From NCBI GenBank assembly GCA_022575985.1, contig JAKSXM010000007.1, forward strand, positions 29,948,501-30,012,500: 64,000 bases of DNA, in the 5' to 3' direction. The first letter of the stretch is position 1. The number at the start of each line of letters is the position of its first letter. The notes beneath the pieces are model-generated. The model had not been told where the DNA came from and did no database searches. It saw only the letters and a program-made list of their open reading frames with translations. This document shows, one piece after another, positions 21,775-31,488 of the stretch. The position numbers and the translations under genes are program-made. The stretch comes from Anagrus nilaparvatae (taxonomy: Eukaryota; Arthropoda; Insecta; Hymenoptera; Mymaridae).

Positions 21775-22150
21775 TGAATTTAAAATCCAAATTTTATGCT
21801 AAAAAATATATGTAACTCTGGAAACATCTAACCGATTTGCTTGAAAATTTAGGTGGACACGTAAAAAATAATTCTAAATCATATAAAAACTTTTCTGATT
21901 ACAAAAAAATTCCAAGTTTTTAAGTTAATTACGATTTTTTTGAAAATTTACGAATACATCAAAAATTATCACTTTTTTGAAAAAACGTTTTTTTGACGAC
22001 AAAAATTTTCTTTCGCATCAATCGAAATCCTGTATAGCCTATGTCACTTCTGCAATTTTTCCGCGTTTTTTGCCGCAAACCGCGTCTCTCTAGCTATTAT
22101 CGTCTAGTCAATCCTATCAAACCAAAAAAATTCTCTATCGGCATATATAT
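21775..22150. repeat. repeat family D, copy 2
   Basis: Full D unit (ATGTAACTCTGGAAACATCT to CTCTATCGGCATATATATA) directly followed by family C at 22152. Confidence 0.82.
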
Positions 22151-22151
22151 A

Positions 22152-22895
22152 TACTAGCTGCCTCCGGCTCGCTTCGCTCGCCCCGGCAGCCGCCATGGGG
22201 GCTGCGCCCCCCTGGACCCCTGCGGCTTTATTTTTCCAAAAATATGTTGTTTTAGGGTACTTAATATTTTGTAAAATAACCTTTTTTATCCGAAGTATTA
22301 TCTAAAATTTACTAAATCATAAAAATTACGGGCATATGAACCCAGACAGATAATTAGTAATTAGCAATACAAAGCTTGGCTACCCTTCCATAGGGTCCAC
22401 AAGTGTTCGTTGTTTCCCTCGAATACCCATTCTAGGGTTCCGTCTGATAATAGCTATTCAAGCTTCTTTTAGTTACTATATTCAGTTACTACATCAGTGG
22501 CTGATAAAAATTAGAAATATATATAATATTAGTCCTAAACTTTTATAGTTTTCGAAAAACTATTGTATCTTTTGACAGATCGAACCGATCGCCTTAAAAA
22601 TTTAGGTGGATACGCAAAAAATATACCCGAATCGAATGAAATTCTTTTTGATAAAAAAATTATTCCTCAGTTTTTTGTTTTTTTGGTTTTTTTTAAACAT
22701 TTGATAAAAATTTTTTTCTTGAAAATTCAGTTTTTTCAACATAAATAATTTTTGTCGTTATCAATCGAAACGAAACCTAGCCTATGTTTTGACCCGTAAT
22801 TTTTGCCGTCTTTTGCCGTAAACCCCGCGTCTCTAACTTATATCGCGTTCAAGTTTATCTATTTCGGACAAACAAACATACATAAGTAAAGATTT
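22152..22895. repeat. repeat family C, copy 3 (uninterrupted)
   Basis: Starts CTAGCTGCCTCCGGCTCGCT and ends ACATACATAAGTAAAGATTT. It is the uninterrupted counterpart of the split copy 12985-13708 and gives the empty site for the LINE. The frame at 22563-22748 has no counterpart protein and is accidental. Confidence 0.82.
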
Positions 22896-23275
22896 AGGAA
22901 GGATAGGATAGGATAGGATATAAATTTAAAATCCAAATTTTATGCTGAAAAATATATGTAACTCTGGAAACATCTAACCGATTTGCTTGAAAATTTAGGT
23001 GGACACGTAAAAAACTATTCTAAATCATATAAAAAAAAGTTTTTAAGTTAATTACGATTTTATTGAAAATTTACGAAAACATCAAAAATTATCACTTTTT
23101 TGAAAAAACGTTTTTTTGACGACAAAAATTTTCTTTCGCATCAATTGAAATCCTGTATAGCCTATGTCACTTCTGCAATTTTTCCGCGTTTTTTGCCGCA
23201 AACCGCGTCTCTCTAGCTATTATCGTCTAGTCAATCCTATCAAACCAAAAAAATTCTCTATCGGCATATATATAT
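22896..23275. repeat. short GGATA tract and repeat family D, copy 3
   Basis: GGATAGGATAGGATA at about 22901-22920 precedes a full D unit (ATGTAACTCTGGAAACATCT to ATTCTCTATCGGCATATATA). A similar GGATA tract precedes the D copy at 24910. Confidence 0.8.
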
Positions 23276-23319
23276 CTCTATATATTATAAAGTTATAACC
23301 GCCGCTGCCGCCGCTGTCG

Positions 23320-23995
23320 CATGAGCCCTTTGTGCCAATGGACCTTTTGTGCCAAAATGGACCTTTTGTGCCAAAATGGACCTTTTGTGCCAAAATGGAC
23401 CTTTTGTGCCAATTGACCTTTTGTGCCAATGGACCTTTTGTGCCAAAATGGACCTTTTGTGCCAATGGACCTTTTGTGCCAAAATGGACCTTTTGTGCTA
23501 ATGGACCTTTTGTGCCAATGGACCTTTTGTGCCAAAATGGACCTTTTGTGCCAATGGACCTTTTGTGCCAAAATGGACCTTTTGTGCCAAAATGGACCTT
23601 TTGTGCCAAAATGGACCTTTTGTGCCAATGGACCTTTTGTGCCAAAATGGACCTTTTGTGCCAATGGACCTTTTGTGCCAATGGACCTTTTGTGCCAAAA
23701 TGAACCTTTTGTGACAAAATGGACCTTTTGGGCCAAATTGGACCTTTTGTGCCAAAATGGACCTTTTGGGCCAATGTGGTCCTTTTGGGCCAATGTGGTC
23801 CTTTTAGGCCAAAATGGACCTTTTGGGCCAATGTGGTCCTTTTTGGCCAAAATGGACCTTTTCGGCCAATGTGGTCCTTTTGGGCCAATCTGGTCCTTTT
23901 GGGCCACAGTGGTCCTTTTGGGCCAAAGTGAACCTATTGGGCCAAAGTGGTCCTTTTGGGCCAATGTGGTCCTTTTGGGCCAATGCGGTTTTTTC
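23320..23995. repeat. minisatellite of CCTTTTGTGCCAA units
   Basis: About 36 units of two lengths, CCTTTTGTGCCAATGGA (17 bp) and CCTTTTGTGCCAAAATGGA (19 bp), irregularly mixed up to about 23720, then a diverged zone with CCTTTTGGGCCAATGTGGT (19 bp). Because the units are not multiples of three, several frames stay open on both strands; these long frames are artefacts of the repeat and not genes. Confidence 0.92.
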
Positions 23996-24340
23996 TATAT
24001 TTAACCAATTATTATAAAGTTGTTTTTTTTATATTTTTGTATAATCTATATTTTTTATACTTTGTTTAAGTTTAAAATATAAGTAAAAATAGAAAAATCA
24101 AATTTTTCATTTTTTGACTAAATTGAAAATGTTGACTAACACCTCTTTATACTACATACAACCATCTAAAATTATACTAATACACTTTTTTTAGGTTTAT
24201 TTATCATTTATGTGCATACTTTAATACCGATTTTTGAAGCCGATTTTTGGCCACTTTTTTTTTTTACTACACTGTGGTACGCCTTACAAGTGATTATAAA
24301 AATATACTATCGCAATACTTCAATCACTCTGCGGGGGTTG

Positions 24341-24374
24341 GCGCGCGTAGCGCGCAGGGGGCGGAGCCCCCTAG
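24341..24374 (+). mobile_element. Helitron-like 3' terminus
   Basis: Two short GC hairpins (GCGCGCGTAGCGCGC and GGGGGCGGAGCCCCC) are followed by CTAG and then T. This matches the structural rule for Helitron 3' ends (hairpin near a terminal CTRR, insertion before T). The 5' end was not identified; the upstream 24000-24340 may be its body. Confidence 0.5.
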
Positions 24375-24490
24375 TATATATATATATATATAGATATAGA
24401 TATAGATAGATATAGATATAGATATAGATATAGATATAGATATAGATATAGATATATATATAGATATAGATGTAGATATAGATATAAATT
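24375..24490. repeat. TATAGA microsatellite
   Basis: Short tandem (TATAGA)n / (TA)n repeat directly after the Helitron-like terminus. Confidence 0.9.
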
Positions 24491-24711
24491 AATGCAAAGT
24501 GTTTTTTGTTGACGAAATTTAAACGGAAGAGGACTTGTGTTGACAGTTTTGGACTTATGCGGACGTCAGCATATGATTTTCGGAAATTAACATGCGCTAC
24601 AGGACTTATGCTGACGCCGCTGAAACTAAATACACATATATATATGATTCCTAATGCGCGCAACCACTTTTTACGGGTATACATAGCCTAATTAAGACAC
24701 AAATAACCAAA

Positions 24712-24796
24712 AAGGGGCAGGGGGGCCGAAGGCCCCCCGTGCCCATGCGCCCGTAAAATCTGTGTCTACATATGTATCTATTTATATAGTTATATA

Positions 24797-24827
<31 letters not shown>

Positions 24828-24912
24828 AGATATAGATAGATATAGATATAGATATAGAAATAGATAGATATAGATATATAGGATAAGATATAGGATAGGA
24901 AGGATAGGATTG
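24712..24912. repeat. GC hairpin and second TATAGA microsatellite
   Basis: GGGGGGCCGAAGGCCCCCC at about 24720-24738 can form a strong hairpin and resembles Helitron subterminal hairpins. (TATAGA)n runs from 24795 to about 24880 and grades into GGATAGGA words at 24890-24912, preceding family D copy 4. Confidence 0.75.
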
Positions 24913-25150
24913 GATATAAATTTGAAATCCAAATTTTTTGCTAAAAAATATATGTAACTCTGGAAACATCTAACCGATTTGCTTGAAAATTTAGGTGGAC
25001 ACGTAAAAAACAATTCTAAATCATATAAAAACTTTTCTGATTACAAAAAAATTCCAAGTTTTTAAATTAATTACGATTTTTTTGAAAATTTACGAAAGCA
25101 TCAAAAATGATCACTTTTTTGAAAAAACGTTTTTTTGGCGACAAAAATTT
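24913..25150. repeat. repeat family D, copy 4, truncated
   Basis: D unit from AAATTTGAAATCCAAATTTT to TTTTTTTGGCGACAAAAATTTT, where it stops abruptly at a TATATA tract and family B begins. Confidence 0.78.
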
Positions 25151-25154
25151 TATA

Positions 25155-25335
25155 TATATATATAGATATTTATTTATTCAGCGAGTGATATAATCGATAT
25201 TTTTTTTTTTTAAATGTTTTTAAATTTTCTTGAATATCGCTAGATAATGTGAATTTTTTTTTTTTTTTCGTTAATATCGAAATTTTCCATATAAAATTTA
25301 AAAAAATGCTATTTTTTATGTGGAGTTAGTTTTTT
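25155..25335 (+). repeat. repeat family B copy 2
   Basis: Matches 10345-10520 in the same orientation (ATTTATTCAGCGAGTGATAT onward). The following 25336-25690 continues with two similar subunits (AATCAGTTCGTCTTTGTCTC and AATCAGATCCTCTTTGTCCC), an internal duplication of about 170 bp, and ends in hairpin AGACTGAGC...GCTCAGTCT followed by AATT, a possible CTAA-type Helitron end. Confidence 0.6.
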
Positions 25336-25759
25336 CTCTATTATTTTTTATCGTATGTACCAAATGGGGTAGAAATTTAATCAGTTCGTCTTTGTCTCAT
25401 TTGAGATCATCTGTGAAATTTTGAAGTCAATCGGCAATATTGTTTAAGAGTTATCGTTTAGAAAAATTTTTTAAAATGTAATTTTTTGATTAGCATTCAG
25501 TCTTTTCGGTATTATTCCGAAACGTGCATACCCAATGAGCCACAAATTTAATCAGATCCTCTTTGTCCCAATTGAGGTCGTCTGTAAAATTTTGGAGTCA
25601 ATTGGCAATGTCGTTAAAGAGTTATCGTGGTTACAAACTCGACATTATTTCGAGGGAATAGACTGAGCTCAGCTCAGAGCTTCGCTCAGTCTAATTATTA
25701 ACTTTTATAATAAAAACGCAAACTTGTAATTTAAACAAACATATTTTCAGAAAATTTTA

Positions 25760-26005
25760 TTTATAAATAAGCTTCTTAAAGGTAAAAAATAATTTTATGT
25801 ATAAATTAATATTGTAAAAAATATTTATAATAAAAAAGCATATGTGTAATTGTATATTATAATAATTAAATTATATTATTTAAACGTATAATTTTAATTA
25901 TTAATAAACAATTTAATAGACATAAGCTTCTTTTTTATTATAAATATTTTTTACAATATTAATTTCTGTATAAAACTATTTTTTACTTTTGAGAATCAAA
26001 TTTAA
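25760..26005. repeat. short inverted repeat
   Basis: AAGCTTCTTAAAGGTAAAAA and the following 70 bases at 25770-25840 are the inverted complement of 25925-26000 (TTTTTTACAATATTAATTTC). A small foldback about 240 bp long. Confidence 0.65.
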
Positions 26006-26280
26006 AAAACCCGCTTACTTATTAATGCCTACTAAAAATACATGACGAAAATAAGAATTTTAGGACGTCCTATCGACGTCCCTAAGCTTGTACTCCTCCT
26101 ATTTGCATTCGTCGACTTTGGGACGTCCTATAATCAGAATCGGTCTCAGTTTTGCGTCGTCTCGATGTACCGCTGAGACGACGATAGGACATAAATTGGA
26201 CGTCTCATTGTTGTAAAAATTTACGTAAATTTTTACCTAAATTTTTACGTAAAAATATGGGTGAAATTTTTCACCTGTGT

Positions 26281-26288
26281 AGCTGGGT
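26281..26288. repeat. P-type element target duplication, left
   Basis: AGCTGGGT, identical to 27781-27788. Confidence 0.8.
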
Positions 26289-26630
26289 CAAAGAGCTTAT
26301 ACTAATAGAGTAGTTAATGTTAAAGCGGGAGCAAGTAAATATCCGAACGGTGCAAACTATAGTGGGTAAGGTTTTCTTCGTCTTACAAAACGATAAGAAG
26401 GGAGACGCTGTAGGAGAAATATACTAAAAGAGAATTTAGGAGAAAAAAAATGATCATGCGTAGAATAATTCAATTTTTACGAGCTTTTTTTAAAAAAAAA
26501 GGTTTGTGTTGTTGTAACCACGTTTTTCGATAAATATTGTGCACGTTTACGAAAAAACAACAAATTTTTATTTGAAAGTTATAAAAATTGTATTTTTTAT
26601 TATTACTAAATTTTTTTATAATTAATTAAA

Positions 26631-26692
26631 ATGGCATCTTGTGTTATTTGTAAGGTGCCTTACGGAGTTTACAATGACATTAGCTTGCATAA
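26631..26692 (+). CDS. THAP-like first exon of P-type transposase
   Basis: ATG at 26631 in good context (AAAATGG) opens MASCVICKVPYGVYNDISLH and stops at a consensus donor CATAA|GTAAGT (26693). C-x2-C followed by about a dozen residues and SLH fits the start of a THAP zinc finger (C-x2-4-C ... S-hydrophobic-H-x-F/P), where the rest (second C-x2-H pair, AVPTIF) would be in later exons. Those later exons were not found inside the element. The exon is too short for ordinary gene finding. Identification rests on this short motif plus the P-type ends. Confidence 0.55.
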
Positions 26693-26908
26693 GTAAGTAA
26701 TTTAATTATTATTATTTATCTATTTTTATAAATAAATGCAGAATGTTAAATTTTACTCAAATTTGTCTTAATTAAAAATTTGTTTTAAATAAAAATGATT
26801 GAAATTCTATTGAAATAAGCCTGTTTTTGAACTTAAAATATGCATTACTAGCTTGATTTTCATCGTAAAATAATAATTTTTTTTTTAATATTGATTAATT
26901 TTTCCAAG

Positions 26909-27087
26909 AGTATTCATTTCTTCAAGAAAGAAATCATTTTTATTGCGAAAATTTTCATTTTTAGGTCAGAAACCTTTGAAAACTGTAAGTTATGCAATCA
27001 TTATTCAGCCGAGATTTTCATTGGTTTTTGACCTAAAAGTTGAAATGTGGTAACAAAAATGATTTTTTTCTTGAAGAAATGAATACT
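26909..27087. mobile_element. hairpin MITE inside the P-type element
   Basis: AGTATTCATTTCTTCAAG at 26909 is the inverted complement of CTTGAAGAAATGAATACT ending at 27087; the arms continue through ATCATTTTTATT and TTTTTAGGTCA with mismatches. About 180 bp, small loop. Confidence 0.7.
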
Positions 27088-27780
27088 TAGGTATTTATTA
27101 AATAAAACAATTATTTTTAAAGGACAATAATGAATTATTAAAAAATTATAAATTTTAAATAATTATTTCAAATAAGATACAAATTTCCAGCAAAATGTAC
27201 AGTTATATTTGATAAAACTTCAAAAAGTATCTTATGCTAAAAAGTATTATATTAAAATTATAAATTTTATGAATTTTGTATGTTATTTTGTTGTTTATAA
27301 AATTTAAAATATTTTTTTTTTTATTAATTGGAAATGCTTTATTTATAAAAAAAACTATTATTACAATAAGTATACAAGAGAAAAACCAGACCCCTTATAT
27401 ACATTTAAATTAAAAAAATATTTTGTAATTTAATTTTATATTCAGAAAATTTTTATGCGTAAGTGTACAAAAATATTCAATAAATTAAATATAATGCAAA
27501 GAATAAAATAAATTTCAATATTTAATAAGTAAATTCTTTAAAAAAACAAAATTTCAAATGTAAAACGTTTTAAATTTTTAGTGCGGGAAGAAATACATGC
27601 GTTGAATAAGTGTAGGTATTACTAATACATACATGCAGAATAGTAAAATGAGAAAAAGAAAGAACTCCCACTTTTTAACTAATCTGACAAAGAGGAACCT
27701 CACCCGCTGTATGTTTGTACTACAGTTCTCTCCTCGCGCTCAACTATACTTTTGTGCACTCTATTAGTTTAACCTCTTTG

Positions 27781-27788
27781 AGCTGGGT
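27781..27788. repeat. P-type element target duplication, right
   Basis: AGCTGGGT, identical to 26281-26288. Confidence 0.8.
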
Positions 27789-27789
27789 A

Positions 27790-28138
27790 AGTAAGAAAAA
27801 AATACAACAGTGATTTTAAGTGCATAAATATATAGAGTGCGCATCCATAAAAGGTGGGAAGCTTAAAAAGAGCTAAAATCGAGGGACAGCTGACTTATAT
27901 GTGACGATAAGCTAAGAGGATTGCATGAAAATTTGTTTTGTTGAAAAAAATGAGTTTTTGGGACCTATATAACATGTAGAATTTATTTTTACATTTGTAG
28001 CAGTACCACTGAAAATTTTAGGTTTTTGGACATTGATAAGCATAAAAATGCAAAAAAAAAAATATAATTAGTGTTGTGCCGTAAACAATAAAAAAATATA
28101 CAGTTCCAGTGAAAACCACCCATATACCAGAACGAATC
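27790..28138 (+). repeat. family A, right-end part, upstream of HPS3
   Basis: 27790-27965 matches 1140-1315 directly. 27965-28138 (ACATTTGTAGCAGTACCACT, CAGTTCCAGTGAAAACCACC) is the inverted complement of 30372-30540 and gives the terminal inverted repeat of family A. The HPS3 exon begins about 440 bp further. Confidence 0.75.
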
Positions 28139-28579
28139 GGGAGATATTTTTAGCCGTGATACTGAGATAGTTTCCTGATCGGGTATAACTGGGGCGAGAG
28201 GCAGTCATTCTCAATATATATCGTGCAAGTGCATTCAAATAATATCAAAGAACATAAATTATTGTTATTAACAATATAATCTTATGTGATACAATTATTA
28301 ATATTGTTAGGTATTTTCAAAGAATATCTATACTACTAATAATATATCCATGTAATTTTAAAGAATATATAATTCTTTGGTAATTTATGAGTGGGTTAAC
28401 GCAGGAAATTAAGAATACTGAATAAACAAAATAAAAATTAATAGATGGTATTTCCAAGTGTATTTATATATATTTGATAACTTTTATTGACATATTTTCA
28501 GGGTTATTTTAAATATTAAAATTATTGTTCAATATCTTTTATTATTATACCATCCAAATAAAAATTAGAAAAAAATAAA
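28139..28579. other. upstream region of HPS3
   Basis: Non-repetitive in this window. It has a GC-richer patch at 28185-28215 (TAACTGGGGCGAGAGGCAG) that could be part of a promoter, and an AT-rich leader up to the start codon. No TATA/initiator pair can be fixed by eye. A non-coding first exon is possible (acceptor-like TTTTCAGGG at 28495-28503). Confidence 0.35.
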
Positions 28580-30213
28580 ATGGTAAAAGTGATTCCAGTA
28601 CACAATTTTTTGGATCAAATTGTTGTCCAAATTGAAGAACATATAGCATCTTGCGTGGCAAGCTTAGAAAATAGTCAAGAATTCTTATTATTAGCATTTC
28701 CAAATCATTGCATTGAAGTAAGAAATTTAATGGAAGCTAATTTGAATATTACAAGTTCATTTCCCACAGTTGATTTAGTTGAAAAAATAATACATTGTGC
28801 AAAAGGAAACTATGTAGCTACAATAGAAGTTAAACAAGTACGAGAAAATGTTAAATATAATAAGTTTGTAAGAATTTATTTAAACTGGAACAATAAAGAA
28901 TGTCAAGCAATGAGGGCTAGAATAGCAGGAAGAGTTACACCCTGCTTGAATCGACCTCAAAACACCCTCGAAATGATAGAACTTCCATTAGATAATCAGC
29001 CCTCAGTGATTGCATGTTGCCAAACTACAGGTAATTTGCTCGTAGTTGTTGAAAATATTTTATTTCTTTATGAATACAAACTACATACTCAGAATCTTTC
29101 AAAATTAAAATTCATTGATTTTGAAGTTAGACCATGGACTATAAGTTTAAATTTTAAACCAAGTAATGTTGAAATTGTTGAAGACTTTTTATCAGTAATG
29201 GATTCTTGTCATTTTATTGTATTTCATTTAATAAAATTATTTTATCAAGATATTGATCATTTACCACTGGTAAGTTCGACAACTTTATCAAGCAATAAAG
29301 AAATGATATCAGGTAATAACAAGATTTCTACTGAGTTTCAAATTTCAGACCAATTATTATTGACAGGTAATCAATACAATTGTGTTCATTGGGATCAATT
29401 AAAATACAACAATGTAATTGAATGTGAATCATTAATTACTAAAGGTGTTATTAATGAAAAATGTGATTTTTTTACAATTGAACTACCCACTGTATCTTTA
29501 GAAAGAATAAGTCCTGGGCATGTTTTTAATCCATTTATAATGAATTCCGAAGATACTAAAGTTTATATAAACAATACTTCTTCTGATTACAATTGGTCAA
29601 AAAATTTTACTGTAAAATACATGCTCCAGTTGGAAATAGCCAAAGTGAATAAACTATTTCAGAATTTTAAAAATAGAATATTTTTCAAAAGTTTTATTTT
29701 GAAACCATTATACTTGAAAACAAAAAATTGCAATGAATTTAAAAATTCTGTTCTTAAATCTAATAACCATAAAAATTTAAGTGGACTAATTTGTTTCTTA
29801 TGCACTGAACATGAAGGTTATATTTATCATTTTAACATTAAAGATCAGTTTTCTAATGCAATATGTTTAAAAACATATAGTTTTACTGGTAAAGTTATTC
29901 ATGTTGCTATAGGAAATATGATACTATATGCTTTAACAGAAGCTGGATTAGAATCATACACTTTGCATTTACCACATCATATGAAAGAATCAACTAGTAA
30001 CCTCAGTAATTTAAGAAAATTTTCAACAGATACTTTTAAACCAGTTTGCTTAATAGGGCTGAGACCTTTCTTTGGAATTCAAAAAATGCTAATAACAGAT
30101 AATAATATTGTATTAATTGAACAAATAAATAATTTGTGGACTTTGAATTGTTTGAAATTACCTAAGCCTGATAATATTTATTATGATATTATAAATGCAG
30201 CTAAAAATTATAA
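28580..30213 (+). CDS. HPS3: Hermansky-Pudlak syndrome 3 protein homologue, first coding exon
   Basis: HPS3 is a subunit of BLOC-2 (with HPS5 and HPS6), a cytosolic complex that directs cargo from early endosomes to lysosome-related organelles such as pigment granules. The start MVKVIPVHNF in context AAAATGG aligns in position with the vertebrate HPS3 start. Family-like blocks: GNYVATIEVK (76-85), FVRIYLNWNNK (96-106), EMIELPLDNQPSVIACC (131-147), GNLLVVVENILFLYEYK (151-167) and, near the end, LIGLRPFFGIQK (about 490-501) and LPKPDNIYYDIINAA. The N-terminus is the predicted beta-propeller half. The open frame runs on to TAA at 30250 (556 codons), but a good donor, AA|GTATGA, lies at 30213/30214, just where similarity to the family should continue; human HPS3 has about 1000 residues. 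No further HPS3 exon was recognised downstream, so the helical C-terminal half is either beyond the window after a very long intron or lost. Both sides carry family A inverted ends. No stop or frameshift interrupts the exon. Confidence 0.85.
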
Positions 30214-30371
30214 GTATGAATATTACTTAATTTACTTAAGATTAATTTAACTTAAAATATTTTTAAAGAATGTTGAGATTAACAATAATCATTAACGATG
30301 CCCTTTATGGAGAAGTGAAGTTAAATGTAATCTTTGTGAATGCAATAACTGAATGTCCAGTGGTCTAGTCT

Positions 30372-30870
30372 CTATTATATATGGGTGCTTTTCACGGGAA
30401 CTGTATATTTCTTTATTGTTTACGTCACAACACTTATTACCTTTTTTTTTCAAATTTTTTATAGTTTTATGTTTTTCAAGGTCCAAATACATAAAATTTT
30501 CAATGGTACTGCTACAAATGTAAAACTAAATTCTACGAGGTATTCTTATGGAACTTTTTATTTTGTTTTAGGATGTTTTTGACATTTTGAGACTTTCACT
30601 TCTATTTAAATAGTTCCTGATTGAAATCACAAAATTCTCTTATACTTTGGCTACCTTATTTTTTCATCAAATCACGTTACTGGAGAAGATACATTTAGTA
30701 AAATATTACATGAACTATGAGAAAACGACCTGAACGTTTTTGACATTTTTATTATTTTTATTATTTTAAAATAAATTTTCGGAACCTATATACGTCATAT
30801 GCACCCAACAAAAGTTTATATTCAAATTTTAAGCCGTATCTTAATACTCAAAGTTTATAGTAACATGACT
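30372..30870 (+). repeat. family A, left-end part, downstream of HPS3
   Basis: 30372-30540 is the inverted complement of 27965-28138 (terminal inverted repeat); 30530-30780 and 30780-30870 match 900-1130 and 1320-1400 directly (ATTCTTATGGAACTTTTTAT, AAATTTTAAGCCGTATCTTA). The 66- and 65-codon frames here are accidental. Confidence 0.75.
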
Positions 30871-30983
30871 ATCAGAAACACAAAAAAAAAACGTTGCCAA
30901 GTAATTGGCACTATGGTTCCTCATTAACAATAACAACATGTTTACTTTACCTATAAGCCTATTTCACAATTACGTCACGAGGA

Positions 30984-31486
30984 GCAGATACTATACAAAA
31001 AATAACACTGATAGAAACGGAGTGCCCGGTTTGTATGTAGTTTATATGGAGAACCAGTAAAATTTTTTTTATTTTTATAAATAAATAATAAAATTGTTCT
31101 TTTTTCAAATTTCGATAAATATATTATAAAAATATAACATTCAAAGTAAAAAATAATACATAGTAACATTTTTGTTGAAATATAATTCATATTAGGAACT
31201 AAAATCAAAACTCGTGTTTTTGAGACTCCGATTTTTCACAAAAAGACACGATTTTTTTTTTTAGTTCATAAAATGTAAATTATATTTCAACAAAAACGTT
31301 ACTAACTATGTATTATTTTTCACTTTGAATGTTATATTTTTATAATATGTTTATCGAAATTTGAAAAAAGAACAATTTTATTATCATTTTATAAAAATAA
31401 AAAATATTTTACCGGTTCTCCATATAAAATGTACACAAAGTGAGCGCTCAGTTTCTACCAGCGTTATTTTTAGGTATACTATCTGC
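30984..31486. repeat. 0.5-kb palindrome
   Basis: GCAGATACTATACAAAAAAT at 30984 pairs with GGTATACTATCTGC ending at 31486; arms of about 225 bp (TATGGAGAACCAGTAAAATT / complement near 31405) around centre 31235. It ends 3 bp before the next palindrome begins. Confidence 0.8.
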
Positions 31487-31488
31487 AC

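Larger units (their letters stand above)
26289..27780 (+). mobile_element. P-superfamily DNA transposon, internally deleted or decayed
   Basis: Terminal inverted repeats of about 23 bp: CAAAGAGCTTATACTAATAG at 26289 and, read inwards from 27780, CAAAGAGGTTAAACTAATAG. The element is flanked by the 8-bp direct repeat AGCTGGGT, the duplication size made by P transposases. A THAP-like first exon at 26631-26692 lies near the left end, as expected for a P-type transposase. At 1492 bp it is shorter than autonomous P elements and I found no GTPase-like or catalytic part, so it is non-autonomous. It carries a hairpin at 26909-27087. Confidence 0.75.

Noticed and set aside
23220..24017. Long open frames of up to 223 codons on both strands (KGPFWHKRSI- or NGPFVPKWTF-type repeats)
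   Set aside because: They are translations of the 17/19-bp minisatellite in several frames; unit lengths not divisible by three keep all frames open.
26930..27040. Second exon of the THAP-like gene at 26980
   Set aside because: The apparent acceptor and donor lie in a MITE hairpin and the joined frame soon stops without THAP residues.
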